DNA of 45,410 nucleotides from Desulfuromusa sp. GTDB taxonomy: Bacteria > Desulfobacterota > Desulfuromonadia > Desulfuromonadales > Geopsychrobacteraceae. The translations under genes were made by a program, and so were the position numbers. Under the pieces are notes generated by a model that did not search any database, was not told the DNA's origin, and worked only from the letters and a program-made list of their open reading frames with translations. The stretch covers positions 1 to 45,410 of the forward strand of contig JAOZOH010000007.1 of the NCBI GenBank assembly GCA_029933365.1, in the 5' to 3' direction. Below, piece by piece: positions 1 to 9,072 of this stretch (its first letter is position 1; every line of letters starts with the position of its first letter).

Positions 1-845
1 TGTTGTTTGCCCCAATATTCATGTAACAGCAATGAAAACAGTAGCACTGCTCCACCGATGGTGAGCCGGGTCAGGTTGGCATCACGGTTCCAGATCAGCA
101 GGTTGACAATCAGTCCGGCAGGAACCAGGGCGTTATTCATGATGGCCAAAGTTCCGGCATCCACTTTTGTGGCCCCTTTGTTCCAGAAAAAATAACCGAG
201 ACCGGAAGCGATCAACCCAAGATAAAGGAGGATTTCCCATTGCAATGAGGTTGTCGGGAGTTTGGCGGGGTTGCCGAAGAGAAACCAGGTGACGATGGTG
301 ACAGCCAGAGCACCCAGGTAGAAATAACCAAAAATGGCTCGCTGTGGTAATTTTAGATTTTCCCGTTGTAGAAGGACCTTATAACCAACCTGGCCGATGG
401 CAAAACAGATATTTGCCCCCTGTACGACGAGAAAACCGGTAAAAATTTCGCTGCCGATTGAACTGTATCGGATAATCGCAGCGCCTAGAACGGCAACCAG
501 AGCAGTGATCAGATATCTGGAGCTGAAACGTCCCTGCATCAGGTCAAAAATTAATGTTACGTAAACCGGGGTCAAAATCGTAAAGATCAGCACTTCCGGC
601 ACACTGAGCAACAGAAAAGATTGGTAATAGAAAACATACATGCAGCCCAGCTGGATGGCTCCCAGCGCCATCAGTTTGGCTGCCAGCAGTATTGGCACCC
701 GGCGGATAAAGGGGAGGAAAATCACTGCGGCCAACGCCACCCGGGTGAGAACAGAGAAGTAAGCATCGACCTGGCCGGCCAGGTACACACCGATCAAACT
801 GAACGAAAAAGCCCACAAGATTGTGATTGCAACAAGATAGACCAT
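1..845 (-). CDS. EamA/DMT-family transporter, C-terminus cut by window edge
   Basis: The reverse strand reads open from an ATG at 845 to the window edge, giving at least 281 residues. The protein starts MVYLVAITILWAFSFSLIG and is almost entirely hydrophobic, with about nine predictable membrane helices in two similar halves. This is the layout of EamA (drug/metabolite transporter) inner-membrane permeases, usually 290-300 residues, so only the last few residues are missing. A GGAG lies about eight bases upstream of the ATG. Related proteins are annotated as carboxylate/amino acid/amine exporters, but the substrate cannot be read from sequence. It is transcribed away from mepM, so 846-1132 is a divergent promoter region. 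Confidence 0.85.
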   Translation of the reverse strand, partial: MVYLVAITILWAFSFSLIGVYLAGQVDAYFSVLTRVALAAVIFLPFIRRVPILLAAKLMALGAIQLGCMYVFYYQSFLLLSVPEVLIFTILTPVYVTLIFDLMQGRFSSRYLITALVAVLGAAIIRYSSIGSEIFTGFLVVQGANICFAIGQVGYKVLLQRENLKLPQRAIFGYFYLGALAVTIVTWFLFGNPAKLPTTSLQWEILLYLGLIASGLGYFFWNKGATKVDAGTLAIMNNALVPAGLIVNLLIWNRDANLTRLTIGGAVLLFSLLLHEYWGKQ

Positions 846-1132
846 GGTGTGAACTCCAGGGTTGGTTTAAAAGCTGTAAAGTATATTGGGATGGAATAAA
901 ACAGATAATCATCATCTAGTCAACCTCAAAAAGCCTTATGTGGTTTACTAGAGAGTGAAGAGCAAGAAGATACTGGAAAAAACATCGTCCTTCAATAAAT
1001 TACCTTAAAAATTAACTAGATAGCTTGTTATTGAAGTTGCTGGAGAAAAATCAGGACTTGACATCGGGTGATAGTCTGTTGCATCAAAAGGGCAAATAAC
1101 CCTGTTCTTAAACGTCAAAGAAGCACTGTGAA
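846..1132. other. Divergent intergenic region, no gene seen
   Basis: These 287 bases separate the divergently transcribed exporter and mepM. No convincing reading frame is present. A TTGACA hexamer at 1058-1063 could be a -35 box for mepM, but the sequence 16-18 bases downstream is a poor -10 match, so the promoter is only tentative. A small AGGG/CCCT stem near 1088-1103 has no T-tract and is not called a terminator. Confidence 0.4.
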
Positions 1133-2452
1133 ATGAATGCAACCTGGAAACCAACGCTCAGTCAACAAAAAAAGCAACGCCGCAATCGTCGTCTGCTCTT
1201 GCTCGCAGTCATCCTCATCATTGTCGGGATAGGAGGGTATTATTGCGTTACCGCCTCGCCAACGCCCGAATTGGCTAAAGTCGATAAACCGGCAGAGACT
1301 GAAGCGCCAACGGTGCCTCTTAATCAATCTCCCATCGTTAAAGAGAGCCTACAGAATCTTGTCTCTGATCATATTCTAAAACGCACCATTCAACCGGGTG
1401 ATAACCTGAGTGCAATATTTGACAGTGTAAAAGTAAGTCAGACTGTGATGTTGCAGATTGTGGCGGCAGATGAGTCGCTGTTGGCATTGGACATTCTGCG
1501 GCCTGGCAATATCCTGACATTTACCCTGGATGAAGAAACCCGGCAGCTTATGCAGATGGAGCTGTTTATACATCCAGCCCATCAGGTGGTCTATCAGCGA
1601 ATCGATAACAACAGTTTTGATTATAAAGAGATTATTCTGCAGGGAACCTGGGAACCCCAGTTGCTTGACAGTGACATAGAGGGGAGTTTTTACCAGTCAG
1701 CAATCTCGGTCGGGTTGAGTGATCAGGAAACGGGTAATATTACCTATCTATTTAAGAGGAAGGTTAATTTCAGTCGAGATATCAGGGCTGGTGATCACTT
1801 TCAAGTGGTGCGTAGCCTGCAGCTGGTTGACGGAAAGCTGACCGGGCAGAGCCATATCGAAGCGGTCCGGATCTTTTCTCGAAAACACCAGTACAGCGCT
1901 TTCCTTTTTGAAGACGGTAATTATTATGACGAGAAGGGGGAGAGCCTGGCGCGTGCTTTTCAACGTTATCCTTTCAAGGGGCACTGTCGTATCAGTTCAC
2001 CATTCAACCTTGCTCGGCTTCACCCCATTACCAAGCGGATCGCACCGCACAAGGGTGTTGATTTTGGTATGCCAGTGGGCACACCAGTCTATTCTACCGG
2101 TGATGGGGTGGTCACCCGGGTAAAAAATCATCCCTATGCGGGGAAGTATATTGAGATCAAGCATGATGGCCGTTATCTAACGCGTTATATGCATCTGAGT
2201 CGCATTACGGTTAAACGTGGCCAGACAATTAAACGCGGTGAGCGGATTGCCTTGTCAGGTAACACCGGACGATCCACTGGACCCCACCTCCATTATGAAA
2301 TACACATCAAGGGCCGTGCCGTCAACCCAATCACGGCTAAAATTCCAATGTTGGCCTCCATTCCAAAAAGCAAGTTCAAGTTCTTCAAGCAGCGCGTTGC
2401 TGAGCTTGTTTCCCTGATGCAACAACCGCAATTTGATCGGATCGGTTCGTAG
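1133..2452 (+). CDS. mepM: M23-family murein DD-endopeptidase, MepM (YebA)-like
   Basis: This 439-residue protein is the same length and architecture as MepM, a periplasmic zinc endopeptidase that cuts peptidoglycan cross-links to allow insertion of new strands. It has a basic N-terminus and one membrane anchor at about residues 21-42. A LysM/OapA-like region with TIQPGDNLSAIF follows at about 86-97, then a middle domain and a C-terminal M23 (LytM) domain at about 300-400. The zinc and catalytic residues are visible: H306 and D310 in HKGVDF, H354 in YMHLS, and H385 and H387 in HLHYE. The upstream ribosome binding site is weak (AAAGAAG). The gene stands alone, ahead of a flagellar operon that starts 200 bases later from its own promoter. 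A role in flagellar wall penetration is possible but unsupported. Confidence 0.88.
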   Translation: MNATWKPTLSQQKKQRRNRRLLLLAVILIIVGIGGYYCVTASPTPELAKVDKPAETEAPTVPLNQSPIVKESLQNLVSDHILKRTIQPGDNLSAIFDSVKVSQTVMLQIVAADESLLALDILRPGNILTFTLDEETRQLMQMELFIHPAHQVVYQRIDNNSFDYKEIILQGTWEPQLLDSDIEGSFYQSAISVGLSDQETGNITYLFKRKVNFSRDIRAGDHFQVVRSLQLVDGKLTGQSHIEAVRIFSRKHQYSAFLFEDGNYYDEKGESLARAFQRYPFKGHCRISSPFNLARLHPITKRIAPHKGVDFGMPVGTPVYSTGDGVVTRVKNHPYAGKYIEIKHDGRYLTRYMHLSRITVKRGQTIKRGERIALSGNTGRSTGPHLHYEIHIKGRAVNPITAKIPMLASIPKSKFKFFKQRVAELVSLMQQPQFDRIGS

Positions 2453-2609
2453 TTTCCCTCCACTTCCGTTCTGGCAGCAAAACCAGCTATAAGCATCTTG
2501 TCAAAATCATGTCTTTTTATTGTTCCAATATTGAATCAGTTAGATTTGATTAGTATTTTTTCACAATAAATACTTTAATTTCAATATGTTATGAAGTTTT
2601 GAAGCCTCT

Positions 2610-2625
2610 TGGCACAGTTCTCGCC
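2610..2625 (+). promoter_or_regulatory. Sigma-54 type (-24/-12) promoter of flagellar unit 1
   Basis: The sequence TGGCACAGTTCTCGCC matches the RpoN consensus TGGCAC-N5-TTGC with the invariant GG (2611-2612) and GC (2623-2624) exactly ten bases apart. The only clear deviation is TC for TT in the -12 element. The expected start point is about 2636, some 34 bases ahead of the first gene. The preceding region from 2453 is AT-rich without a gene and would hold an enhancer-binding protein site, though no clear inverted repeat was found. Confidence 0.7.
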
Positions 2626-2669
2626 TATGAACATCTCCGAGTACAGATCAGAAATTACCGGAGGTGTGG

Positions 2670-5078
2670 ATGCGACATCCAGTTCAGATTGTAAAATATA
2701 TCGGGGTATTGTTGTTTTTGCTGCTTTTCTTTATGAGCGTGACGATGACCGTTCAGGCGGCAGAACCCATCACTCTCCTCACTATGCAGAAGCAGGAAAA
2801 CCCGGGTTTTACCCGGATAACCCTCGAGTTTTCTACCTTGCCAAAATTCACTATGGAAGACTCCGGGCAACGGGTTGATCTGCTGTTGAACAATGTTCAG
2901 CTATCCCCCAAATTGCATAACCTTCCGGAAGATGAAAAGGTTGTCAAGGTTCTGCTAGCTGAAAAGAAGCAGGAACTGATGGTCTCAATTCTGCTGCGGC
3001 GTCCCCCAAAGCAGGTGGTCACAGAGTCAAAACAAAGCCCGCCTCGGGTGATTGTGGATGTTTACTGGGACGTTGATGAGGTTGCCCGGCCTGCCGTCGC
3101 TTTCAAGATTTCTGATATGCCACCACGCAAAGCCGGGAGGAGAGCTGCCCGCTTTCAACAGGAATCTCCCTGGAAAGATCATTGGGATAAATTCTTCCGT
3201 GACTATCGAACTTACTGGAAATTAGAGCTACCCATCAATTTCACTCTGCCACAATTACCCGCTCTGATTGTGGATGAGAAGAGCCCTCTCTGGCCGTTAC
3301 AGCAACATGTGAATAAAAATATGTTTCTCAGTTTAATCCAGACGGCCACCGGATTGAGCAATCTGGATCAGCAGCAACTCTACCTGCGGGATTTACTGGT
3401 CGCTGAAGCTCAATTACGGACTGATGCTACAGAGGCAGGTATTGCACGGCTGGATAAATTACGCAGAGCAGAGGGAGTAGAGCAAGCCCGTGTCGAATAT
3501 TTGACAGCTTATGGACAAGCTCTTGATGGTCAACCTCTGGTTGCTCTCCTGACTCTGCAGCAACTTTTGCCAAAACTCGCTGAGAGCCATCCATTGTTGC
3601 CGTTTATCCATTTTCTATTCGCAGAAACCGCATTGGCTGCAGGCCAGGATCGTGTCGCTCTTGAGCATTTGCAAATTAAGGGACTGATCTGGTCAGATAG
3701 CTTACTTGTGCCACTTGAGATGCGGATTGCCGATGCTCGCGCTGGTCTTGGTGAGCTGGATGAGGCGATTGCTGTCTATCGGGATTTGGTTGAAGAGCCG
3801 GGTTTGTTTGATTATTACCGTTTCTCCATCAACCGAGCCGCATTCAGTGCCTTCAGGAACAAGGATTACAAATTTTCTAGCAGCCTCTACCGTCAATTGG
3901 TGGAGCCACTAAAAGAAGAATCCGGAGACGATCTCCTGCTGTTTGCGGCGGGGTCTTCTGCTTATGAAGCGGGGGATATGGGGTGGGGAATGATCGGCTT
4001 ACAAAGAGCAACTCTGGATCGACCTGCTACAGAAGGAGGGGACCGGGGTGAACTGCGGCTGATTGATCATAGGTTGATCAGCGGTGGGGAACTTAAGCTG
4101 CTACAGGTTGCAAGTGAATATTTACAGCTTGGGCAACGCTCACAGTTTCGTCCGGTTCGCGAAGAAAGCCGTTTTAAACATGCCCTGGCACTGTTTCTTG
4201 CCGGGGAGCATCGAGAAAGTGTCGCTGCGTTGATGCGTTTTCGCAAAGAATTTGGCTCTTCCCCACTGATCCGGGAAGCTGATCAGCTGATTCTGCAACA
4301 GTTGCCAACGGTGGTGCATCAATTGTTGGAACAGAAAAATGATCTACAGGCGGTTGTGCTGGCTGAGCAGAACCGCAAACTGCTGCTGCGGAGCGGGTTC
4401 CAAAAAGATTTTCTGCGTGATCTGGCAACTTCATTTGAACGCCTTGGGCTCTATGAACGTGCCGGGCGGGTGCTGCTTTATTTATTTGATCGTACCGCTG
4501 GAAAACCGGAGCAGCAGGCGATTTATCTGCCGTTGACGCAATCGTATTTAAAGCGTGAAGAGTATCAAAAAGCCGCTGATTATGCTGACCGTTATCTAAC
4601 AGATTTTCCACAAGGTGAGGATGCTGGAGCCTTATTTGGAATTCTTCTGGATGCTATTGAACGTGAAGGTGATGAGGACAAATTACTGACCTGGTTGAAC
4701 CGAGAGGATCGACCCAGCAGTCCTGCGCTGGAAATTAGAGCTGCGCACATTTATTGGCGGGTGGGTCAATTGAAATCTGTGGTGCAAAGTCTGGAACGGG
4801 TACGACAAGCTGGAAAACTTTTAAAAGTCAAAGAAATGGCACTTTTGGGAGAAGCTTATTACCAATTAAATAAAAATAGTGCCGCCGATAAAATTTTTCG
4901 CCAGCTGCATAAAGATCCTGTTTTTGGAGTTCAAGCCCGTTACAGAACAGCACAAATCCTACTTCAGCAGCAGCAGCGCAAGGAGGCACTTAACCTTCTA
5001 GACCAGCTGGTCGAAACAGATGGAGATAGTTCTTGGGGAAAGTTGGCTCAGGACTTGCTCATTCAAGAAAAACGTTAG
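2670..5078 (+). CDS. Secreted or membrane-anchored TPR-repeat protein heading the flgB operon
   Basis: The reading frame can be extended to a GTG at 2664, but that codon overlaps the GGAGG ribosome binding site (2660-2664). The ATG at 2670 is therefore taken as the start, giving 802 residues. A hydrophobic stretch at about residues 10-31 ending in VQAAEP is a signal peptide or anchor. Residues about 35-130 form a beta-rich, AMIN-like domain (GFTRITLEFS, PRVIVDVYW). After a linker, the rest to the C-terminus is helical tetratricopeptide-type repeats (for example LGELDEAIAVYRDLVEEPGLF and YLKREEYQKAADYADRYL). It is the first gene after the sigma-54 promoter, 42 bases before flgB. Related deltaproteobacteria carry a TPR gene in this place. 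A periplasmic scaffolding role in flagellar assembly is inferred; no enzymatic motif is visible. Confidence 0.75.
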   Translation: MRHPVQIVKYIGVLLFLLLFFMSVTMTVQAAEPITLLTMQKQENPGFTRITLEFSTLPKFTMEDSGQRVDLLLNNVQLSPKLHNLPEDEKVVKVLLAEKKQELMVSILLRRPPKQVVTESKQSPPRVIVDVYWDVDEVARPAVAFKISDMPPRKAGRRAARFQQESPWKDHWDKFFRDYRTYWKLELPINFTLPQLPALIVDEKSPLWPLQQHVNKNMFLSLIQTATGLSNLDQQQLYLRDLLVAEAQLRTDATEAGIARLDKLRRAEGVEQARVEYLTAYGQALDGQPLVALLTLQQLLPKLAESHPLLPFIHFLFAETALAAGQDRVALEHLQIKGLIWSDSLLVPLEMRIADARAGLGELDEAIAVYRDLVEEPGLFDYYRFSINRAAFSAFRNKDYKFSSSLYRQLVEPLKEESGDDLLLFAAGSSAYEAGDMGWGMIGLQRATLDRPATEGGDRGELRLIDHRLISGGELKLLQVASEYLQLGQRSQFRPVREESRFKHALALFLAGEHRESVAALMRFRKEFGSSPLIREADQLILQQLPTVVHQLLEQKNDLQAVVLAEQNRKLLLRSGFQKDFLRDLATSFERLGLYERAGRVLLYLFDRTAGKPEQQAIYLPLTQSYLKREEYQKAADYADRYLTDFPQGEDAGALFGILLDAIEREGDEDKLLTWLNREDRPSSPALEIRAAHIYWRVGQLKSVVQSLERVRQAGKLLKVKEMALLGEAYYQLNKNSAADKIFRQLHKDPVFGVQARYRTAQILLQQQQRKEALNLLDQLVETDGDSSWGKLAQDLLIQEKR

Positions 5079-5120
5079 GATTATTAACTCGAGTGTCAGA
5101 ATTTCAGGTAGGAGTAAATC

Positions 5121-5534
5121 ATGGCAAATATCAGAATCGCTGATCGTACTATTGCCGTTTTACAAAAGAGCCTCGATTTGCGTGCGCAAAAGCAGCAGGT
5201 GATTGCTGGCAATATCGCTAATGCTGAAACACCAGGTTATGCGGTCCGCAAATTGAATTTTGAGGATAATTTACGCAGCGCAATCAACACTCCGGTGCTG
5301 AAAGGGCAACAAAACAACCCCAAACATTTCCCGATTGGCTCAGGTGGTATTGCTGCAGTGCAGGCCAGTATAACCAAGCAGCCCAGTCAGAACCCTCTAG
5401 GCGATGGCAACAGTGTTTCGCTGGATGACGAAATGTTTGATCTGGCAGAAAACCAACTGCTCTATGAAGCTGGTAGCCAGATTTTAAAAAAGAAATTCTC
5501 GATGCTTAAATTTGCCGTTAGTGACGGGCGTTAG
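5121..5534 (+). CDS. flgB: Flagellar basal-body rod protein FlgB
   Basis: FlgB forms the most membrane-proximal part of the rod above the MS ring. The 137-residue length is typical. The N-terminus carries the rod/hook family signature, here VIAGNIANAETPGYAVRKLNF at about residues 29-49 (the NxANxxTPGY core). The C-terminus has the usual amphipathic helix (DLAENQLLYEAGSQILKKKF) that packs into the rod core. A GTAGGAG ribosome binding site precedes the ATG. flgC follows after eight bases, so the two are translated as a pair. Confidence 0.97.
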   Translation: MANIRIADRTIAVLQKSLDLRAQKQQVIAGNIANAETPGYAVRKLNFEDNLRSAINTPVLKGQQNNPKHFPIGSGGIAAVQASITKQPSQNPLGDGNSVSLDDEMFDLAENQLLYEAGSQILKKKFSMLKFAVSDGR

Positions 5535-5542
5535 GAGATTTT

Positions 5543-5974
5543 ATGGACATTTTCACAACGATGAAAATCAGTGCCTCGGCACTAAAAGCTCAGCGGACTA
5601 GAATGAATGCCATCAGTTCTAATCTGGCTAATATTGAAACCACACGAACTCCGGATGGAGGTCCTTACCGAAAACGGGAAGTGGTGTTCCAAAGTAGCCA
5701 ACAGGGATTTGCCGATGCTCTCGATACCCGGATGCGTGACGCAGTACAGGGAGTCAAGGTCTCCCAGATTCAAGCCAGTAGTCTGCCGCCACGGATGGTT
5801 TATGACCCGTCTCACCCCGATGCTGACGAGCAAGGTCAGGTCGCTATGCCAAATATCAGTCTGGTGGAAGAAACTGCCGATATGATGTCTGCATCGCGAG
5901 CCTACGAGGCAAATGTCACGGTGGTTAAATCGGCGAAACGAATGGCTCTTAAAGCTTTAGAAATAGGACGATGA
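5543..5974 (+). CDS. flgC: Flagellar basal-body rod protein FlgC
   Basis: FlgC is a proximal rod subunit exported by the flagellar type III apparatus. The 143-residue protein has the family N-terminus (ISSNLANIETTRTPDGGPY, about 25-44). This includes the insertion after the NLAN motif that distinguishes FlgC from FlgB. The C-terminal helix is SASRAYEANVTVVKSAKRM. TTAGGAGATTTT supplies the ribosome binding site, with the AGGAG overlapping the flgB stop. fliE starts six bases downstream. Confidence 0.97.
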   Translation: MDIFTTMKISASALKAQRTRMNAISSNLANIETTRTPDGGPYRKREVVFQSSQQGFADALDTRMRDAVQGVKVSQIQASSLPPRMVYDPSHPDADEQGQVAMPNISLVEETADMMSASRAYEANVTVVKSAKRMALKALEIGR

Positions 5975-5979
5975 GGTAA

Positions 5980-6285
5980 ATGATGAGAAGTGTTGCTGAT
6001 ATTACTATGAATGCCCATCTCAAAGGGCTGACGCAGCCGCAAACTGCTCCGGTGCAAAAGATGGGGAATAAGTTTGGCGAGATGTTGAAAACCTCTATTG
6101 CCGAAGTTAATCAGGCTCAAATCAGTGCTGACCGTGCTGCTGAGCAGATTGCTGCCGGCGAAACCAAAGACTTGCATGGAGCTATGATTAAATTGGAAGA
6201 GGCGGATATCTCCTTGCGGTTGATGGTTCAGGTTCGCAATAAAGCAGTAGAAGCCTACCAAGAAATTATGCGCATGCAGGTGTAA
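5980..6285 (+). CDS. fliE: Flagellar hook-basal body complex protein FliE
   Basis: FliE links the MS ring (FliF) to the rod. At 101 residues it has the normal length. Residues about 32-60 read FGEMLKTSIAEVNQAQISADR, and the end reads LMVQVRNKAVEAYQEIMRMQV, the conserved FliE C-terminus. Two ATGs lie in tandem (5980, 5983); GAGG at 5973-5976 lies three bases before the first and six before the second, so either could be used. The place after flgBC is standard. Confidence 0.96.
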   Translation: MMRSVADITMNAHLKGLTQPQTAPVQKMGNKFGEMLKTSIAEVNQAQISADRAAEQIAAGETKDLHGAMIKLEEADISLRLMVQVRNKAVEAYQEIMRMQV

Positions 6286-6373
6286 TGGCGATGGCGTTGA
6301 ATAGAGCCACCCGCTGAATTGTTGAAAGTGAAATAACAAAATTTAACGCAATCGATCCCGGAGGAAAATTTCG

Positions 6374-7963
6374 ATGGCTGAAGAAGCAAAAGAGGCTATT
6401 GCCGAAAAGAAGAATATGTTGGATGTGATCATGCAATGGTCGTTGGCGCGTAAGTTGAGTTTGATCGGAGCTACGGCAGTGAGTGTTCTCCTGTTCAGTT
6501 TGATTATCATGCAGTCTCAGGTGGCAGATTACAGTCTGTTGTTTGCCAATCTGCCGAGTCGGGACGCTGCATCGGTCATTGACTGGCTGAAAGGGCATAA
6601 GGTTCCTTATCGTCTCGAAGATGGTGGGCGGGACATCATGATTCCGGCTGATAAGGTCTATGAAGCACGCATCGAACTGGCTGGCTCCGGTTTATCCGAA
6701 GGTGGGGTCGGTTTCGAAATTTTTGATAAACAGAGTTTCGGCATGACTGACTTTGCCCAAAAGGTTAATTATCGGCGCGCCCTTCAAGGTGAGCTGATGC
6801 GTACCATTACCTCACTGGCACCAGTTGAGGCCGCCCGTATTCACTTGGCATTGCCGGAAAAACGCCTGTTCCGGGAGCAGCAACAAGCGGCAACGGCATC
6901 GGTTATCATCAAGCTTTCCTCGGGTCGTTCTCTTAAAGAATCACAATTACAGGGGATTGTGCACCTGGTTGCTGGCAGTGTCGAAGGATTGGATGCTGAG
7001 AATGTCACCGTCGTTGATTCCAGTGGTAAAGTTCTATCCAAAAGTAGTTCTGATGAAATGGCCGGGCCGATGACACCGGGGATGTTGAATTATCAGCAGA
7101 CGGTGGAACGGCGTCTGGAAATCCGTGCTCAGTCATTGCTGGATCGCGCTCTTGGTGCAGGAAACTCTCTGGTTAAAGTCAATGCTGAGGTTGATTTCGA
7201 TCAACGCGAAAAGGTTGAGGAAGCCCTTGATCCCAAGGGCGCGGTTGTTGTCAGTGAACAGAGCAGCACCGAAGAGGGGGGGAGTCAAACCTCCAGTGGT
7301 GTTCCCGGGGTTGTTTCGAACCTGCAAGGTGCCGCTGCAACCACGACGGCTAGTACCCCGGCAACCCGTTCTGATGAAACAGTCAATTATGAGTTGAGCA
7401 AGGTGGTCAGTAAGACGGTTCAATCGGTTGGCACCCTGAAAACACTCTCGGTTTCAGTGTTGGTTGCTGATCGGGTCACCCCCGGTGCTGAGGGAGCAGA
7501 CCCCACCAGTACGCCACGGAGTGCTGAAGAGTTGCAGGGTATTGAGCAGATGGTTCGTTCAGCACTTGGTATCAATGCTCCCCGTGGTGATTTGATTTCG
7601 GTTGTTTCGATGCCCTTTGAAAGTGGCTTCAGTGATGAAGCGTTGCCACAACCCTCAATGATCGACAAAATTTATCCCTTTATGCCAATCATTAAGTACA
7701 GTTTGCTGGCAATTGCAGCACTGATGGCTTACCTGCTGTTCCTCAAGCCTTTGATGCGAACCTTGCGTGGGGCTTCTGAGCAGACACAACCGATGAAAAC
7801 AGTTGAAGAACTGGAAGCTGAAATGCGTGGTGAAAATAACACCCCATTGCTCGGTGGTCCCAGTGATCCATTAGCGCAGATCCGCCAGGAAGTGCTGGGT
7901 GGTGACATGATGCCGGTACAGGTGGTTAAGAACTGGTTGCGCGAAGAGCCTGCTGAGGGGTAA
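6374..7963 (+). CDS. fliF: Flagellar MS-ring protein FliF
   Basis: FliF builds the MS ring in the inner membrane, the base of the motor and housing of the export gate. The 529-residue protein has two membrane helices, at about residues 33-50 and 437-457. They flank a large periplasmic region with the ring-building motifs (YSLLFANLPSRDAASV, ELMRTITSLAPVEAARIHLA). The C-terminal tail (DPLAQIRQEVLGGDMMPVQVVKNWLRE) is the usual FliG-binding segment. The ribosome binding site GGAGGAAA is strong. A structured 95-base gap separates it from fliG. Confidence 0.97.
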   Translation: MAEEAKEAIAEKKNMLDVIMQWSLARKLSLIGATAVSVLLFSLIIMQSQVADYSLLFANLPSRDAASVIDWLKGHKVPYRLEDGGRDIMIPADKVYEARIELAGSGLSEGGVGFEIFDKQSFGMTDFAQKVNYRRALQGELMRTITSLAPVEAARIHLALPEKRLFREQQQAATASVIIKLSSGRSLKESQLQGIVHLVAGSVEGLDAENVTVVDSSGKVLSKSSSDEMAGPMTPGMLNYQQTVERRLEIRAQSLLDRALGAGNSLVKVNAEVDFDQREKVEEALDPKGAVVVSEQSSTEEGGSQTSSGVPGVVSNLQGAAATTTASTPATRSDETVNYELSKVVSKTVQSVGTLKTLSVSVLVADRVTPGAEGADPTSTPRSAEELQGIEQMVRSALGINAPRGDLISVVSMPFESGFSDEALPQPSMIDKIYPFMPIIKYSLLAIAALMAYLLFLKPLMRTLRGASEQTQPMKTVEELEAEMRGENNTPLLGGPSDPLAQIRQEVLGGDMMPVQVVKNWLREEPAEG

Positions 7964-7989
7964 CGGCAGCAAAACAAGGTTGAAGGTAT

Positions 7990-8035
7990 TTAGGCCGAAG
8001 GTTTAATAACCAAAAATCTGGTTCCTTCAGTCTAA
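7990..8035 (+). repeat. Stem-loop repeat in the fliF-fliG gap
   Basis: Arms TTAGGCCGAAGG (7990-8001) and CCTTCAGTCTAA (8024-8035) pair over 12 positions with one wobble and one mismatch. An inner AACCA/TGGTT stem encloses AAAATC. The wording (AGGCTGAAGG, CCTTCAG, CTAAACAGCTT) resembles the fliP-fliQ gap at 21041-21095, so both look like copies of one dispersed intergenic element. It lacks a T-tract, so it is more likely an mRNA stabilising or processing hairpin than a terminator. Confidence 0.6.
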
Positions 8036-8058
8036 ACAGCTTAAAATTGGAGCGATTT

Positions 8059-9072
8059 GTGAAAAAAGCGAAACATCTATCAGGAGCAAAAAAAGCGGCA
8101 TTATTGCTTCTCTGCCTCGGTGAAGAGGCGACGGCAAAGATCTTTGAGACTCTGGATGATGCCGAAGTTCGAGAAATCAGCCGCTGTATGATGGATATTG
8201 ATCATGTTGATCCGGCGTTGGCGCGGGAAATTCTGGAAGAATTCAAGGAGTCGCGTGAAGGTGATGTCGGGGTTTATATCCGTGGTGATGAATTCGCCAA
8301 ACACGCCATTCTCGGTGGTGGTGATAATCAGCGTGCGCAGTATCTTCTTGATCAGGTTTCAGCAGGGATCGAGGGGCGGCCGTTGGAGACGATCTCAAAA
8401 ATGCACCCGCGGATGGTTTCCGGGCTGCTGGAAAACGAACATCCCCAAACCGTTGCTTTGATTTTATCGACCCAGAAAGAAGACCATACCAGCCGAATTT
8501 TAGCTGAACTTCCGGACGATATGCGTGGCGATATTATGTATCGGATTGCCAAGATCGATAATGTCTCTCCGGATGTCATCAACCAGATTGAAGAGGCATT
8601 ACAACGTGAAGTCGGTGTCGTGGTTGGAAAAGATCGCAAACAGGTTGGTGGAATCGACAAGGTGGTCGAAATCCTCGGTAAAATGGATAAAGGGGCCGAC
8701 CAGGTCATTTTGACCAGTATTGAGGCCGCTGACCCGGATCTGGCAGAGGAAATCCGGCGACGGATGTTCACCTTTGAAGATCTTGCGGCTATTGATGGTC
8801 GTGGTATGCAGGCGATTCTCCGCGAAGTCAGTACCGATATGTTGACCTTGGCATTGAAAACAGCTAGTGACCCGATCAAAGATAAAATCTTTGGCAATAT
8901 CTCCCAGCGGGCTGCTGATATGATCGCAGAAGATCTTGAGGCGATGGGACCACGTAAGCTTTCTGAAGTGGAAGCTATGCAGATGGAGGTTGTTAAAGTT
9001 GCACTGAAACTTGAAGAAGAGGGAAGTGTTGTGATTCCAGGAAGGGGCGGCGGTGGCGATGAACTTGTCTAA
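8059..9072 (+). CDS. fliG: Flagellar motor switch protein FliG
   Basis: FliG forms the top of the C ring, binds FliF and interacts with MotA to turn torque into rotation. The frame is open from a TTG at 8047, but GGAG at 8049-8052 fits a GTG start at 8059, giving 337 residues, the family norm. Visible signatures are SGAKKAALLLLCLGEE (N-domain), LENEHPQTVALIL (the EHPQ middle-domain motif) and FTFEDLAAIDGRGMQAILREV, followed by the C-terminal charged torque helix (SDPIKDKIFGNISQRAADMI). The 3' end overlaps the start of fliH. Confidence 0.96.
   Translation: MKKAKHLSGAKKAALLLLCLGEEATAKIFETLDDAEVREISRCMMDIDHVDPALAREILEEFKESREGDVGVYIRGDEFAKHAILGGGDNQRAQYLLDQVSAGIEGRPLETISKMHPRMVSGLLENEHPQTVALILSTQKEDHTSRILAELPDDMRGDIMYRIAKIDNVSPDVINQIEEALQREVGVVVGKDRKQVGGIDKVVEILGKMDKGADQVILTSIEAADPDLAEEIRRRMFTFEDLAAIDGRGMQAILREVSTDMLTLALKTASDPIKDKIFGNISQRAADMIAEDLEAMGPRKLSEVEAMQMEVVKVALKLEEEGSVVIPGRGGGGDELV

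Noticed and set aside
1058..1086. Sigma-70 promoter for mepM (TTGACA)
   Set aside because: The -35 is perfect but no acceptable -10 lies 16-18 bases downstream, so it is mentioned only as a possibility.
2478..2493. CTGG/CCAG hairpin after mepM as a terminator
   Set aside because: The stem is only four base pairs and no T-tract follows.
4174..4611. 145-codon minus-strand open frame inside the TPR gene
   Set aside because: It lies fully antisense to a well-supported gene, has no recognisable domain and no ribosome binding site; it is a shadow of the TPR coding sequence.
8352..8897. 181-codon minus-strand open frame inside fliG
   Set aside because: FliG motifs on the plus strand account for this region; the antisense product is Ser/Arg/Ile-rich with no domain.
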